A stretch of 22,492 bases of DNA from CAXBCP01 sp963974055 (GTDB lineage Bacteria > Pseudomonadota > Alphaproteobacteria > MPNO01 > UBA830), in NCBI GenBank assembly GCA_963974055.1, contig CAXBCP010000049.1, positions 1 to 22,492 of the forward strand. Reading direction: 5' to 3'. The notes beneath the pieces were generated by a model, which had not been told where the DNA came from, made no database searches, and saw nothing but the letters and a program-made list of their open reading frames with translations. The position numbers were made by a program, and so were the translations under genes. Of this stretch, positions 7,479-15,813 are shown one piece after another (position 1 is the first letter of the stretch; each line of letters starts with the position of its first letter).

Positions 7479-8273
7479 ATGTGCAGGTGGATGGCATATT
7501 CGGGGCCGCCGATTTTTCTCGATACCGTGCTGTTCGACGCCGAAAATTCGCTGGTCAATCAGAGCCTGAAGGCGCGGTGGTCCAACGTCGTGACCAATGG
7601 CGACGGGTTCGGCATCGGCTGGTACGGCGAGCGCGGCAAGCCCGGGCTGTACCGGGACGTGCTGCCCGCCTGGAACGACGAAAACCTGCGCGAGCTTTCG
7701 GAACAGGTGCGGTCGGGCCTGTTCTTCGCCCATGTCCGCGCGGCGACCGGCGAGGCGCCGACCGCGCGCCAGAACTGTCATCCGTTCCGCCACGGCGACT
7801 GGATGTTCATGCATAACGGCGCGATTGCCGATTTTCCGGCGCTCCGCCGCGAACTCGATCTTGCGATCCCCGAAAGCCTCTATCGCCACAAAAAGGGCAC
7901 GACCGACAGCGAAAGTCTTTTCTACCTGCTGCTTGCAAACGGTCTGGGAGACGACCCGGCGGCCGCTTTCGAAGCGACGGTGACGCTGGTGGAGGACGCG
8001 ATGGCGGACCAGGACATCGACGGGCCGTTCCGCTTTGCCGCCATTGCCACCGATGGCGAACGGCTGATCGCTATCCGCTATTCGTCCGACCACCAGTCGC
8101 CGAGCCTGTTTTACGGCATGGGCACCGGCGGAGAAGACCGATCGATCACGATCATGTCCGAACCGCCCGACGAAGATGCCGGCCACTGGGCCGAAGTGCC
8201 GGAATCGAGCCTCGTCTTCGCGGGCGACGGTGCGCTGCATGTCCAGGCGTTCCGCGAGGATGGGGATTGCTAG
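7479..8273 (+). CDS. Class II glutamine amidotransferase (YafJ/EgtC-like)
   Basis: This 264-residue protein is an Ntn-type glutaminase domain standing alone. Cys2 immediately after the initiator Met is the expected nucleophile once Met is removed. Supporting motifs are NGDGFGIGWYG (40-50), HVRAATG (85-91), NCHPF (99-103), HNGAI (112-116) and the TDSE box (142-145), all of which build the glutamine pocket in YafJ, DUG3 and EgtC-type proteins. It would release ammonia from glutamine or cleave a gamma-glutamyl amide. EgtC works in ergothioneine synthesis, but no egtB or egtD is present here, so the specific role is open. It is sandwiched between the AT-rich gene and mccB. The ATG at 7479 is fixed by the Cys2 requirement, although the ribosome site (GAGAGG) is distant. 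Confidence 0.88.
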   Translation: MCRWMAYSGPPIFLDTVLFDAENSLVNQSLKARWSNVVTNGDGFGIGWYGERGKPGLYRDVLPAWNDENLRELSEQVRSGLFFAHVRAATGEAPTARQNCHPFRHGDWMFMHNGAIADFPALRRELDLAIPESLYRHKKGTTDSESLFYLLLANGLGDDPAAAFEATVTLVEDAMADQDIDGPFRFAAIATDGERLIAIRYSSDHQSPSLFYGMGTGGEDRSITIMSEPPDEDAGHWAEVPESSLVFAGDGALHVQAFREDGDC

Positions 8274-8350
8274 ACAACCGGCCGAACCGCCATCGATGCG
8301 AGTCGTCCCCGCTTCGCTATACTCGTCCTGCAATCCGTCCGGAGAAAGCC

Positions 8351-9958
8351 ATGCCGCGTCTGTCCTCGACAATCGATCCGACATCCGATGACTTCAGAGC
8401 GAATGAGGCGGCGATGGCAGCCGCGATTGCGGATCTGCGCTCGGTGACCGTGGCTGCGCAGCGAGGCGGCACCGATGCGGCGCGGGAACGCCATATCGGA
8501 CGCGGCAAGATGCTGGTCCGCGACCGCATCGATACGCTGCTCGATCCGGGCTCGCCGTTTCTCGAACTGTCGCCGCTCGCGGCCCATGGTGTCTATGACG
8601 ACGATATTGCCGCCGCCGGGATCGTCACCGGGATCGGCCGGGTCGAAGGCCGCGAATGCATGATCGTCGCCAATGATGCGACCGTGAAGGGCGGGACCTA
8701 TTTCCCGCTGACGGTGAAGAAGCATCTTCGCGCCCAGGAAATTGCGCGGGCGAACAACCTGCCCTGTATCTACCTGGTGGATTCGGGCGGTGCCAACCTG
8801 CCGAACCAGGACGAGGTGTTTCCCGACCGCGATCATTTCGGGCGTATCTTTTTCAACCAGGGGACCATGTCCGCCGAGGGCATTCCCCAGATCGCCGCCG
8901 TTATGGGGTCGTGCACCGCGGGCGGGGCCTATGTGCCGGCCATGTCCGACGAAAGCGTCATCGTTAAGGGGCAGGGCACCATTTTTCTCGGCGGCCCGCC
9001 GCTGGTGAAGGCGGCAACCGGCGAGGTCGTGACGGCCGAAGACCTGGGCGGGGCGGATGTGCATTCGCGTATCTCGGGCGTCACCGATCACATGGCGGAA
9101 AGCGACGGCGACGCGCTGGCAATCGTCCGCCGCGCCATCCGCAATCTCAACAGTGAAAAATACGAAGACGTCGTGTGCGCCGATCCGGTGGAGCCCTATC
9201 ACGACCCGGCGGAACTGAACGGCATCATCCCGCCGGAACTGCGCACCCCGTTCGATGTGCGCGAGGTCATCGCGCGCATCGTCGACGGATCGGATTTCGA
9301 CGAATTCAAGGCGCTCTACGGGACCACGCTGATCTGCGGCTTTGCCCACCTGCATGGCTATCCCGTCGGTATTGTCGCCAATAACGGCATCCTGTTTTCG
9401 GAATCGTCGCTGAAGGGCGCCCATTTCATCGAACTGTGCTGCCAGCGTCGTATTCCGCTGATCTTCCTGCAGAACATCACCGGCTTCATGGTCGGGCAGA
9501 AATACGAATCCGGCGGCATCGCCAAGGACGGCGCGAAGCTTGTCACCGCCGTCGCCTGCGCGAAAGTGCCGAAGATCACCGTCATTATCGGCGGCTCGTT
9601 CGGGGCGGGAAATTACGGCATGTGCGGCCGCGCCTACGATCCGCGTTTTCTGTACATGTGGCCCAATGCGCGCATATCCGTGATGGGCGGCGAGCAGGCC
9701 GCCAGCGTGCTTGCGACCGTGCGCCGCGACGGGATCGAGGCGAAGGGCGACGCTTGGTCCGCCGCGGAGGAAGAAGCGTTCAAGGAACCGATCCGCGCCC
9801 GTTACGAGACAGAGGGACACCCGTACTACGCGACCGCGCGGCTGTGGGATGACGGGATTATCGAGCCGGCGGAAACCCGGACGGTGCTGGCGCTCAGCCT
9901 GTCGGCAGCATTGAACGCCCCGGTCGAGGAAACGAAATTCGGCGTCTTCCGGATGTAG
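8351..9958 (+). CDS. mccB: 3-methylcrotonyl-CoA carboxylase, beta subunit
   Basis: This 535-residue carboxyltransferase subunit moves CO2 from carboxybiotin to 3-methylcrotonyl-CoA, giving 3-methylglutaconyl-CoA in leucine catabolism. It has two crotonase-like halves; oxyanion-hole segments are SCTAGGAYVPAMSDE (about 187-201) and, in the second half, GGSFGAGNYGMCGRAYDPR. The stretch KGGTYFPLTVKKHLRAQEIA (113-132) and IFLGGPPLVKAATGE (211-225) are typical of MCC rather than propionyl-CoA carboxylase. I chose the ATG at 8351 because GGAGAAAG lies just before it and the length then matches the family; an upstream in-frame start at 8267 would overlap the amidotransferase. A TATACT at 8318-8323 could be a -10 for a local promoter. 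Its partner mccA is separated from it by two genes. Confidence 0.95.
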   Translation: MPRLSSTIDPTSDDFRANEAAMAAAIADLRSVTVAAQRGGTDAARERHIGRGKMLVRDRIDTLLDPGSPFLELSPLAAHGVYDDDIAAAGIVTGIGRVEGRECMIVANDATVKGGTYFPLTVKKHLRAQEIARANNLPCIYLVDSGGANLPNQDEVFPDRDHFGRIFFNQGTMSAEGIPQIAAVMGSCTAGGAYVPAMSDESVIVKGQGTIFLGGPPLVKAATGEVVTAEDLGGADVHSRISGVTDHMAESDGDALAIVRRAIRNLNSEKYEDVVCADPVEPYHDPAELNGIIPPELRTPFDVREVIARIVDGSDFDEFKALYGTTLICGFAHLHGYPVGIVANNGILFSESSLKGAHFIELCCQRRIPLIFLQNITGFMVGQKYESGGIAKDGAKLVTAVACAKVPKITVIIGGSFGAGNYGMCGRAYDPRFLYMWPNARISVMGGEQAASVLATVRRDGIEAKGDAWSAAEEEAFKEPIRARYETEGHPYYATARLWDDGIIEPAETRTVLALSLSAALNAPVEETKFGVFRM

Positions 9959-9967
9959 GCGCGTGGC

Positions 9968-11365
9968 CTAGCCGGAGACCCACATCTGCAATGCCGGCGG
10001 GGAGGCAACCCGTTTGGAGTCGGCCCCGCCGGAAGCCGGGAATGTCAGCGTGATCTTCGTTCCCTTGTCCGTCTCGCTCTCGATGCCGAGTTCACCCCTC
10101 ATGCCACGGGTCAGCGCGCTGGCGAGCGTCAAGCCGAGGCCCGCGCCTTCATAGCTCCGCGACAGGGTCGTATCCGCCTGTCCGAACGGGGCGAGGGCCT
10201 GGCCGACGTCGTCTTCGGACATACCGACGCCGGTATCGGATATTTCGACGATCAGGCCGCCGCCATTCGCCGGCCCGGCAGTTACCTCGATCTCGCCGCC
10301 CGCGAGCGTGAACTTGATGGCATTGTCGATCAGACGGTCGAGCGCCGACCGGAGATGCGGAACATGGAGAAGGCAATCGGCTGGAAAGTCCGAAATTTCG
10401 GCGGAGAAAACGATATTCTTCTCGGCCGCTTCTTCGAACCAGGCGCGGCAGGTATCTACGATACAGCCATAGGCGGCATCGCCGTCGTCGGTGCAGTCGA
10501 CCGTGCCGGTTTCGGCCTGGACGATGCCGAGAATGTCCTCGACCATCGCAAGAAGGCGGTGGCCGCCGGACGTGACTTCGCCGGCGAATTCCCTGTAGCT
10601 CGGATGTCCGAGCGGTCCGAACCCTTCGTTCCTGAGAAGCTCCGAAAAACCGATTATCGCGTTGAGCGGGGTTCTGAGTTCGTGACCGATGCAGGCGAGA
10701 AACTCGCTTTTTGCGCGGTCCGATTTCTCGGCCTTGAGAAGCGCGGATTGGGTTTCGGCCTGAAGCGCCTCGATCCGTGCAGTCCGTTCGCTCAGGTCGC
10801 GGTTCTGTGCAGCCAGCCTGTCGACCATCTCGGCGCGTTCAATCGCGCCGGTTATGATCATTCCGGCGGCGGCGATGAATTCCGTCTGCTCGCGATCGAA
10901 CGCGACGGGGCTGCCGGCGGGGCCGATCCGGTTGATAAGCTGTACCACCGTGTTGACCGCGCCATCCGGGGTACGGAGCGCGATGCAGGCGATCGAGCGT
11001 GTCCGGTATCCGGTGGCCGCGTCGAAGGATTTGTTAAGGCTGTAGGGGGCGTCGGCGGGAATGTCGTATGCGTCCTCGATCAGGACGCTTTCGCCGGTGG
11101 CGGCGACATAACCGGCAATGGAGGTTTTGTCGACGGGCACGACAAACTGCGCCGGCTCCAGCGGGATGGCGTCGTTCTGAAGGCTCATCGGATCGAGCCA
11201 TTTATTGCGGGACGGGTCTGTTGGGTCGGACCGGACAAGAAAGATGGTTCCGGCTTCGGCCGTCGTATAGGCGCGACTCTCGCGAAGGATCGTGTCCAGC
11301 AGCTCGCGGGGCGACTGGTCCGGATGGCGGTCGATCTCTTTGAGAAACTCGACGATAGGGTGCAT
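9968..11365 (-). CDS. Soluble GAF-domain sensor histidine kinase
   Basis: This protein has 465 residues from the ATG at 11365, or 477 from a GTG at 11401; the extra 12 residues look like untranslated leader. Domains in order are an N-terminal GAF (about 18-178), a coiled-coil linker (about 178-218), HisKA with the phosphoacceptor in IGHELRTPLN (His228), and HATPase_c with LIDNAIKFT, ISDTGVGM and GAGLGL. No membrane segment is present, so it senses a cytosolic signal, perhaps a small molecule bound by the GAF domain. It carries no receiver domain and no response regulator is adjacent, so its partner is unknown. It runs antisense to its neighbours, convergent with mccB (9-bp gap) and divergent from the nucleoside transporter. 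The family call is strong; the signal is unknown. Confidence 0.9.
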   Translation of the reverse strand: MHPIVEFLKEIDRHPDQSPRELLDTILRESRAYTTAEAGTIFLVRSDPTDPSRNKWLDPMSLQNDAIPLEPAQFVVPVDKTSIAGYVAATGESVLIEDAYDIPADAPYSLNKSFDAATGYRTRSIACIALRTPDGAVNTVVQLINRIGPAGSPVAFDREQTEFIAAAGMIITGAIERAEMVDRLAAQNRDLSERTARIEALQAETQSALLKAEKSDRAKSEFLACIGHELRTPLNAIIGFSELLRNEGFGPLGHPSYREFAGEVTSGGHRLLAMVEDILGIVQAETGTVDCTDDGDAAYGCIVDTCRAWFEEAAEKNIVFSAEISDFPADCLLHVPHLRSALDRLIDNAIKFTLAGGEIEVTAGPANGGGLIVEISDTGVGMSEDDVGQALAPFGQADTTLSRSYEGAGLGLTLASALTRGMRGELGIESETDKGTKITLTFPASGGADSKRVASPPALQMWVSG

Positions 11366-11478
11366 GGGGACGCAATTCCGCCTTTTATTCGCTGGAGTCA
11401 CCTATGGGGACCGATTCCGGCCCGGTGGGCTATCATCGCGTGATGGCGTTGAGGCTTGGTTAACAGCGGAGCAGGGGC

Positions 11479-12723
11479 ATGGCGGAAATCCAGCCGTTTC
11501 TGGGACTTGGGGCGATCGTTCTGTTCGCCTGGGCGATCAGCGAAAACCGGCGCGGATGCACCTGGCGGATCGTCTTCGCCGGGCTTGCGGTCCAGTTCGG
11601 TCTCGCGGTCCTGTTGCTGAAGCTGCCCCAGTCCCAGCTTGTTTTCCTGTGGCTGAACGACGGCGTGGTCGCGCTGCAAAAAGCGACGGAGGCGGGCACG
11701 TCGCTGGTCTTCGGCTTTCTCGGCGGCGGGGATCTGCCGTTCAAGGAACCCTATCCGGGCGCCGCTTTCATACTCGCGTTCCGGGCGCTGCCGCTGGTGC
11801 TGTTGATGAGCGCTTTGTCGGCGCTGCTCTATCACTGGCGGATACTGCCATGGGTGGTGCGCGGGTTCGCGTGGGCGCTGGGCAGGGCGCTGGGCATTTC
11901 GGGCGCGGCGAGCTTCGGGACCGCGGCGAATGTGTTCGTCGGCATGGTCGAGGCGCCGCTGCTGATCCGGCCATATCTCAACCGGATGAGCCGCTCGGAA
12001 CTGTTCATTGTCATGACCGCCGGCATGGCGACGATCGCCGGCACGATGTATGCGCTCTATACGACATTCCTGGCGAACGTGATTCCGGGGGCGGCGGGGC
12101 ACCTGCTGACCGCGTCGCTGGTCAGCGCGCCGGCGGCGATCCTGATCGCGCGGCTGATGGTGCCGCCGGAGGGGGCGGAAAGCACCGAACGCGTCGAACC
12201 CGGCCGGCTCTACGACAATTCGATGGATGCGATCACCACCGGCACGATCGACGGGCTGCGACTGCTCGGCTACATCCTCGGCATGCTGGTGGTGCTGGTC
12301 GCCCTTGTCGCGCTAGCCAATGCAATCCTCGGCCTTGCGCCGGATGCATGGGGCGCGCCGCTGACGCTGCAGCGTCTTCTCGGCTGGGTTATGGCACCCG
12401 TGACATGGCTTCTCGGAATACCGTGGAGCGAAGCGGCGACGGCGGGGCAACTGCTCGGCACCAAGGTGGTTCTGAACGAATTGCTGGCCTATCTCGACCT
12501 TGCGAAGCTGCCGGCCGGGGCCCTGAGCGAACGGTCGCGCCTGATCATGACCTATGCGCTGTGCGGTTTCGCCCATTTCGGCAGTCTGGGCATCATGATC
12601 GGCGGCATGGGTGCGATGGCGCCGGACCGCCGGCGCGATATCGTCGAACTCGGTCTGAAATCGGTACTTGCCGGGGTTATGGCAAGCTGCATGACCGGTG
12701 CGGTGGTGGCGGTTCTGGTCTAG
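11479..12723 (+). CDS. Concentrative nucleoside transporter (NupC/CNT family)
   Basis: This 414-residue integral membrane protein matches the CNT family that imports nucleosides with a cation (H+ or Na+). The signature region GTAANVFVGMVEAPLL (148-162), with its conserved Glu, followed by MTAGMATIAGTMYALY (about 179-194), forms the nucleoside-binding core, and GFAHFGSLGIMIGGMGAMAP near the C-terminus is the matching second half. Multiple hydrophobic helices cover the sequence. The ATG at 11479 has GGAG and AGGGG upstream. The stop is 9 bp before mccA, so the two are probably co-transcribed even though nucleoside uptake has no evident link to leucine breakdown. Whether it uses Na+ or H+ cannot be told from what I can see. 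Confidence 0.92.
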   Translation: MAEIQPFLGLGAIVLFAWAISENRRGCTWRIVFAGLAVQFGLAVLLLKLPQSQLVFLWLNDGVVALQKATEAGTSLVFGFLGGGDLPFKEPYPGAAFILAFRALPLVLLMSALSALLYHWRILPWVVRGFAWALGRALGISGAASFGTAANVFVGMVEAPLLIRPYLNRMSRSELFIVMTAGMATIAGTMYALYTTFLANVIPGAAGHLLTASLVSAPAAILIARLMVPPEGAESTERVEPGRLYDNSMDAITTGTIDGLRLLGYILGMLVVLVALVALANAILGLAPDAWGAPLTLQRLLGWVMAPVTWLLGIPWSEAATAGQLLGTKVVLNELLAYLDLAKLPAGALSERSRLIMTYALCGFAHFGSLGIMIGGMGAMAPDRRRDIVELGLKSVLAGVMASCMTGAVVAVLV

Positions 12724-12732
12724 GCTGACCCC

Positions 12733-14712
12733 ATGTTCGACAAGATCCTGATCGCCAACCGGGGGGAGATCGCCTGCCGGATCATCCGTACCTGCGACTT
12801 CGTCGGGGTGGCGACCGTTGCCGTGTATTCGTCCGCCGACCGCAATGCGCTGCATGTGGCGATGGCGGACGAGGCGGTGAGGATCGGCGCGGCGCCGTCG
12901 TCGGAAAGCTATCTGGATATGAACGCGGTGATCGCGGCGGCGAAATCGACCGGTGCGCAGGCGATTCACCCCGGATACGGTTTCCTGTCGGAAAACGCGG
13001 ATTTTGCCGATGCCTGCAGCGATGCCGGTATCGTGTTTATCGGCCCGCCGGCAGCCGCGATCCGTGCCATGGGCGCCAAGGACGAGGCCAAGCGGATCAT
13101 GGCGGCGGCGGGGGTGCCGGTGCTGCCGGGCGGCACGAATACCGACCAGTCGGATGCGGCGCTGGGCGCGGCGGCGGCGGATGCGGGGTATCCCGTAATG
13201 GTGAAGCCTGCTTCAGGCGGCGGCGGGCGCGGCATGCGGATCGTGCGTGCGCCGCAGGACCTGCCCGACGCCCTGGCCTCGGCGCGGCGCGAGGCGGCGG
13301 CTTCCTTTGCCGACGATACGCTCCTGGTCGAGAAATACCTGGAAAACCCGCGGCATATCGAGGTCCAGATTTTCGGCGACAGCCTCGGCAACGCGGTGCA
13401 CCTGTTCGAGCGCGACTGTTCGGCCCAGCGCCGCCACCAGAAGGTGATCGAGGAAGCGCCGGCACCGGGACTGACGGATGAAACCCGCGCCCGGCTGTAT
13501 GCCGCCTCCGTCGCGGCGGCGAAGGCGGTGTCCTATAGCGGTGCCGGCACGGTCGAATTTCTGCTCGGCCCGGATGGTCCCGATGACGTCTGGTTCATGG
13601 AGATGAATACGCGCCTACAGGTCGAGCACCCGGTCACCGAGGCGATAACCGGTATCGACCTGGTCGACTGGCAGCTCCGCATCGCGGCGGGCGAGACATT
13701 GCCGCTGCGCCAGGATGAAATCGCCTGCACCGGTCACGCGATCGAGGCACGGCTCTATGCGGAAGATCCGGCGCAGGACTTTGCGCCCGGGTTCGGCGGT
13801 CTGGCGTATCTCCGCCTGCCGGAAGAAAGCGATGTTCTCCGTATCGATACGGGCGTGGAGGAAGGCGACGAAGTCACCGTGCATTACGATCCCATGATCG
13901 CGAAGATCGTCGCGCGTGGCGACGACCGGACGGACGCCGTTGCCACGATGTCGGCGGCATTGTCCGAAATCCGGGTCGCCGGTCCGGCCACGAACGAGGC
14001 GTTTCTGAAGGCTGTCATCGATCATTCCGACTTCCGCGCCGGCGGTTTCGATACCGGATTTATCGCCCGCCGTCTTGACGTGCTGACAGGGGGATCGCCG
14101 GCGGACAGGGAACGCATCATGGCGCTGGCGGCACTTGCGGAACTGACGCGGCGCATTGTCGGGGACGACGCATCGCCCTGGGCGGACGAACAGGGGTGGC
14201 GGCTCGGCGGTGCTGCCCGTCGGCGGATCGCGTTCCGCGATGACGGCGGGGACGGGCGGACCGTTTTCGAGCTGCACTCGGGGTTTTTGGCCCGTGACGG
14301 CGCGCCGGTTTCGATTGCCGGCCGGTGGCACGACGAATATCGGTTTGACGCCGAGACGGATGACGGGCGGATGTCTGCGACCGTAATCCGCCATGGCGGT
14401 GAAGTTTCGGTCTTTGCCGATGGCGCGAAATATCGGATGCACGTGGACGATCCGCTGGCGTCGCGCGGCGCGGGCGCGGCGGATACCGGGTCGCTGTTTG
14501 CGCGGATGCCGGGGATGGTGGTCGCCGTTCATGTCGAACATGGCGCCGACGTGACCGCGGGGACACCGCTTCTGGCGGTCGAAGCGATGAAAGTGGAGCA
14601 CACCATTCGCGCGCCGGCGGACGGCAGGGTGATCGCGGTTAATTTTCGTGTCGGAGAGCGCGTTTCGGAAGGCGCGGAGCTGGTGACGTTCGAAGCCGCC
14701 GTTCCGGGTTAG
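12733..14712 (+). CDS. mccA: 3-methylcrotonyl-CoA carboxylase, alpha (biotin) subunit
   Basis: This 659-residue subunit carboxylates its own biotin using ATP and bicarbonate. Domains are a biotin carboxylase N-domain starting FDKILIANRGEIACRI, ATP-grasp with KPASGGGGRGMRI (about 157-169) and FMEMNTRLQVEHPVTE, a biotin carboxylase C-domain, an MCC-type linker (about 450-575), and a C-terminal biotinyl domain. The biotin-accepting lysine is probably Lys620 in VEAMKVEHT. The residue after Lys is Val rather than the usual Met, a known tolerated but less common variant. Length fits MCC and propionyl-CoA carboxylase alpha subunits; the MCC call rests on linkage with ivd and mccB. The gene starts 9 bp after the transporter stop and ends 17 bp before a convergent methyltransferase. 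Confidence 0.94.
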   Translation: MFDKILIANRGEIACRIIRTCDFVGVATVAVYSSADRNALHVAMADEAVRIGAAPSSESYLDMNAVIAAAKSTGAQAIHPGYGFLSENADFADACSDAGIVFIGPPAAAIRAMGAKDEAKRIMAAAGVPVLPGGTNTDQSDAALGAAAADAGYPVMVKPASGGGGRGMRIVRAPQDLPDALASARREAAASFADDTLLVEKYLENPRHIEVQIFGDSLGNAVHLFERDCSAQRRHQKVIEEAPAPGLTDETRARLYAASVAAAKAVSYSGAGTVEFLLGPDGPDDVWFMEMNTRLQVEHPVTEAITGIDLVDWQLRIAAGETLPLRQDEIACTGHAIEARLYAEDPAQDFAPGFGGLAYLRLPEESDVLRIDTGVEEGDEVTVHYDPMIAKIVARGDDRTDAVATMSAALSEIRVAGPATNEAFLKAVIDHSDFRAGGFDTGFIARRLDVLTGGSPADRERIMALAALAELTRRIVGDDASPWADEQGWRLGGAARRRIAFRDDGGDGRTVFELHSGFLARDGAPVSIAGRWHDEYRFDAETDDGRMSATVIRHGGEVSVFADGAKYRMHVDDPLASRGAGAADTGSLFARMPGMVVAVHVEHGADVTAGTPLLAVEAMKVEHTIRAPADGRVIAVNFRVGERVSEGAELVTFEAAVPG

Positions 14713-14729
14713 CCGGTCCGGCCGAGGTA

Positions 14730-15605
14730 TCAGCCGGTCTCGTGGATCCGCGGCCGTTTGAGAACGACCACGACGCGGAACGCGTAGCGGCGTATCGGGC
14801 GCCATTTCAGGATCGCGCGGTCGAGCGCGCGCAGGCCGGCGGCAAACGGCGTGCAGAGTATCGCCAGTGCCGGGTGAACCCGTGTCAGGGCATTTTCGAC
14901 CAGGATCATCGGAACCGTCAGGAGATCGAATACATGAACGTCGACCTGGGCGAAATGGGCCCGTAGGCGGTCGAGATGATTGCAGGTCAGAATGTCGTCG
15001 GTCTGGAATTGCGTTGTCCCCCGCGTGACGAGACGGCGCTTGCGCCCGATGCGTGCGATCGGGTGGTGGCCCAGTCTGTCGAGGATGACCGCAGTACCGC
15101 CCGGCTTTACGACGCGGGACAGTTCGGCAATCGCGCGGTCGAAATCGACGAAGGACATCACGCCGGCACTGACGGCGAAGTCGAAGCGGTTGTCGTCGAA
15201 CGACAGGTTTTCGGCGTTGCCTTCCTGCAGGTCCACGCGATCCGAGACGTTCTGTTCCCGGGCAAGCGTTCGCGCCCGGGCGAGGCTTGTCCGCGAGATG
15301 TCGATGCCGGTGACCCGGGCGCCAAGCCGTGCGAGCCGGGTACTGATGTCGCCGTGGCCGCAGCCGAGGTCGAGCGCCTGGGCGTTCTCGAGGGGGTGGT
15401 CGTTCAGCCAGGCGTCAAACCACGAAACGGAGGCCCCGCGTGCCGCGGTCCGATGCGAATTATTCTTTGGTGTTCCGGTATTTCCGCCCGGATAACGGGT
15501 CGCCACGCCGTCGAACATGGCCGCATGTGCCGCGATCGAGGCGGCGGTATCCGGCTCCCGGAAAAGCGCCGGGGCCGGTGACGAAGGAGGGACGTTGCGC
15601 GACAT
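14730..15605 (-). CDS. Class I SAM-dependent methyltransferase
   Basis: This 291-residue protein has motif I ALDLGCGHGDIS (about 77-88), an acidic residue closing strand 2 (GIDIS, Asp102), and a motif resembling EGNAENLSFDDNRFDFAVSA for motifs II/III, all typical of UbiE/UbiG-like methyltransferases. The C-terminal part (about 220-291) has a hydrophobic stretch and a basic tail (KWRPIRRYAFRVVVVLKR), suggesting membrane association or a lipid-like substrate. AGGA lies 8 nt before the ATG. It diverges from cckA and could share the CtrA-box region as promoter. The substrate is unknown; quinone, lipid or small-molecule methylation are options. Confidence 0.85.
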   Translation of the reverse strand: MSRNVPPSSPAPALFREPDTAASIAAHAAMFDGVATRYPGGNTGTPKNNSHRTAARGASVSWFDAWLNDHPLENAQALDLGCGHGDISTRLARLGARVTGIDISRTSLARARTLAREQNVSDRVDLQEGNAENLSFDDNRFDFAVSAGVMSFVDFDRAIAELSRVVKPGGTAVILDRLGHHPIARIGRKRRLVTRGTTQFQTDDILTCNHLDRLRAHFAQVDVHVFDLLTVPMILVENALTRVHPALAILCTPFAAGLRALDRAILKWRPIRRYAFRVVVVLKRPRIHETG

Positions 15606-15652
15606 TCACGATCCTGCAGGAAATCCGAATGCCAAGAGAACCCCGGAACTGG

Positions 15653-15667
15653 TTAAGATTGATTTAA
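15653..15667. promoter_or_regulatory. CtrA binding box, exact
   Basis: TTAAGATTGATTTAA is an exact TTAA-N7-TTAA match, the established alphaproteobacterial CtrA full-site consensus. It lies about 95 bp upstream of the probable cckA -10 and about 50 bp upstream of the methyltransferase start. Confidence 0.65.
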
Positions 15668-15701
15668 ACCCTGTTGTCAGGGCCCGGCGGCAGCAAAGCC
15701 G

Positions 15702-15717
15702 TAAACCGAATATTAAC
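15702..15717. promoter_or_regulatory. CtrA binding box, one mismatch
   Basis: TAAA-CCGAATA-TTAAC matches TTAA-N7-TTAAC at all but one position. It lies 35 bp from the exact box. Another TTAA follows at 15730-15733. Confidence 0.55.
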
Positions 15718-15725
15718 CTTATCGT

Positions 15726-15755
15726 TTCGTTAATAGGGGACGTCAGGGGTATACT
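15726..15755 (+). promoter_or_regulatory. Putative cckA promoter
   Basis: TATACT at 15750-15755 matches five of six -10 consensus bases. A weak -35 (TTCGTT, 15726-15731) lies 18 bp upstream. It is about 60 bp before the chosen cckA start and just downstream of the CtrA-like boxes. Confidence 0.4.
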
Positions 15756-15813
15756 TTTCCGTATGGCAGGCATGTAGGCCGGGCGAAGCGGATTGCCGGA
15801 AGCAGGGACGAAT

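Noticed and set aside
8267..8350. Upstream extension of mccB
   Set aside because: It overlaps the amidotransferase end, and the ATG at 8351 has a strong ribosome site and gives the usual MCC length.
8270..9820. 516-codon minus-strand frame opposite mccB
   Set aside because: It mirrors codon bias of mccB and shows no recognisable motif or ribosome site; mccB itself is unmistakable.
9956..9970. TAGGC-gcgtg-GCCTA hairpin between mccB and the kinase gene
   Set aside because: The stem is only 5 bp and no T-tract follows on either strand, so I do not call it a terminator.
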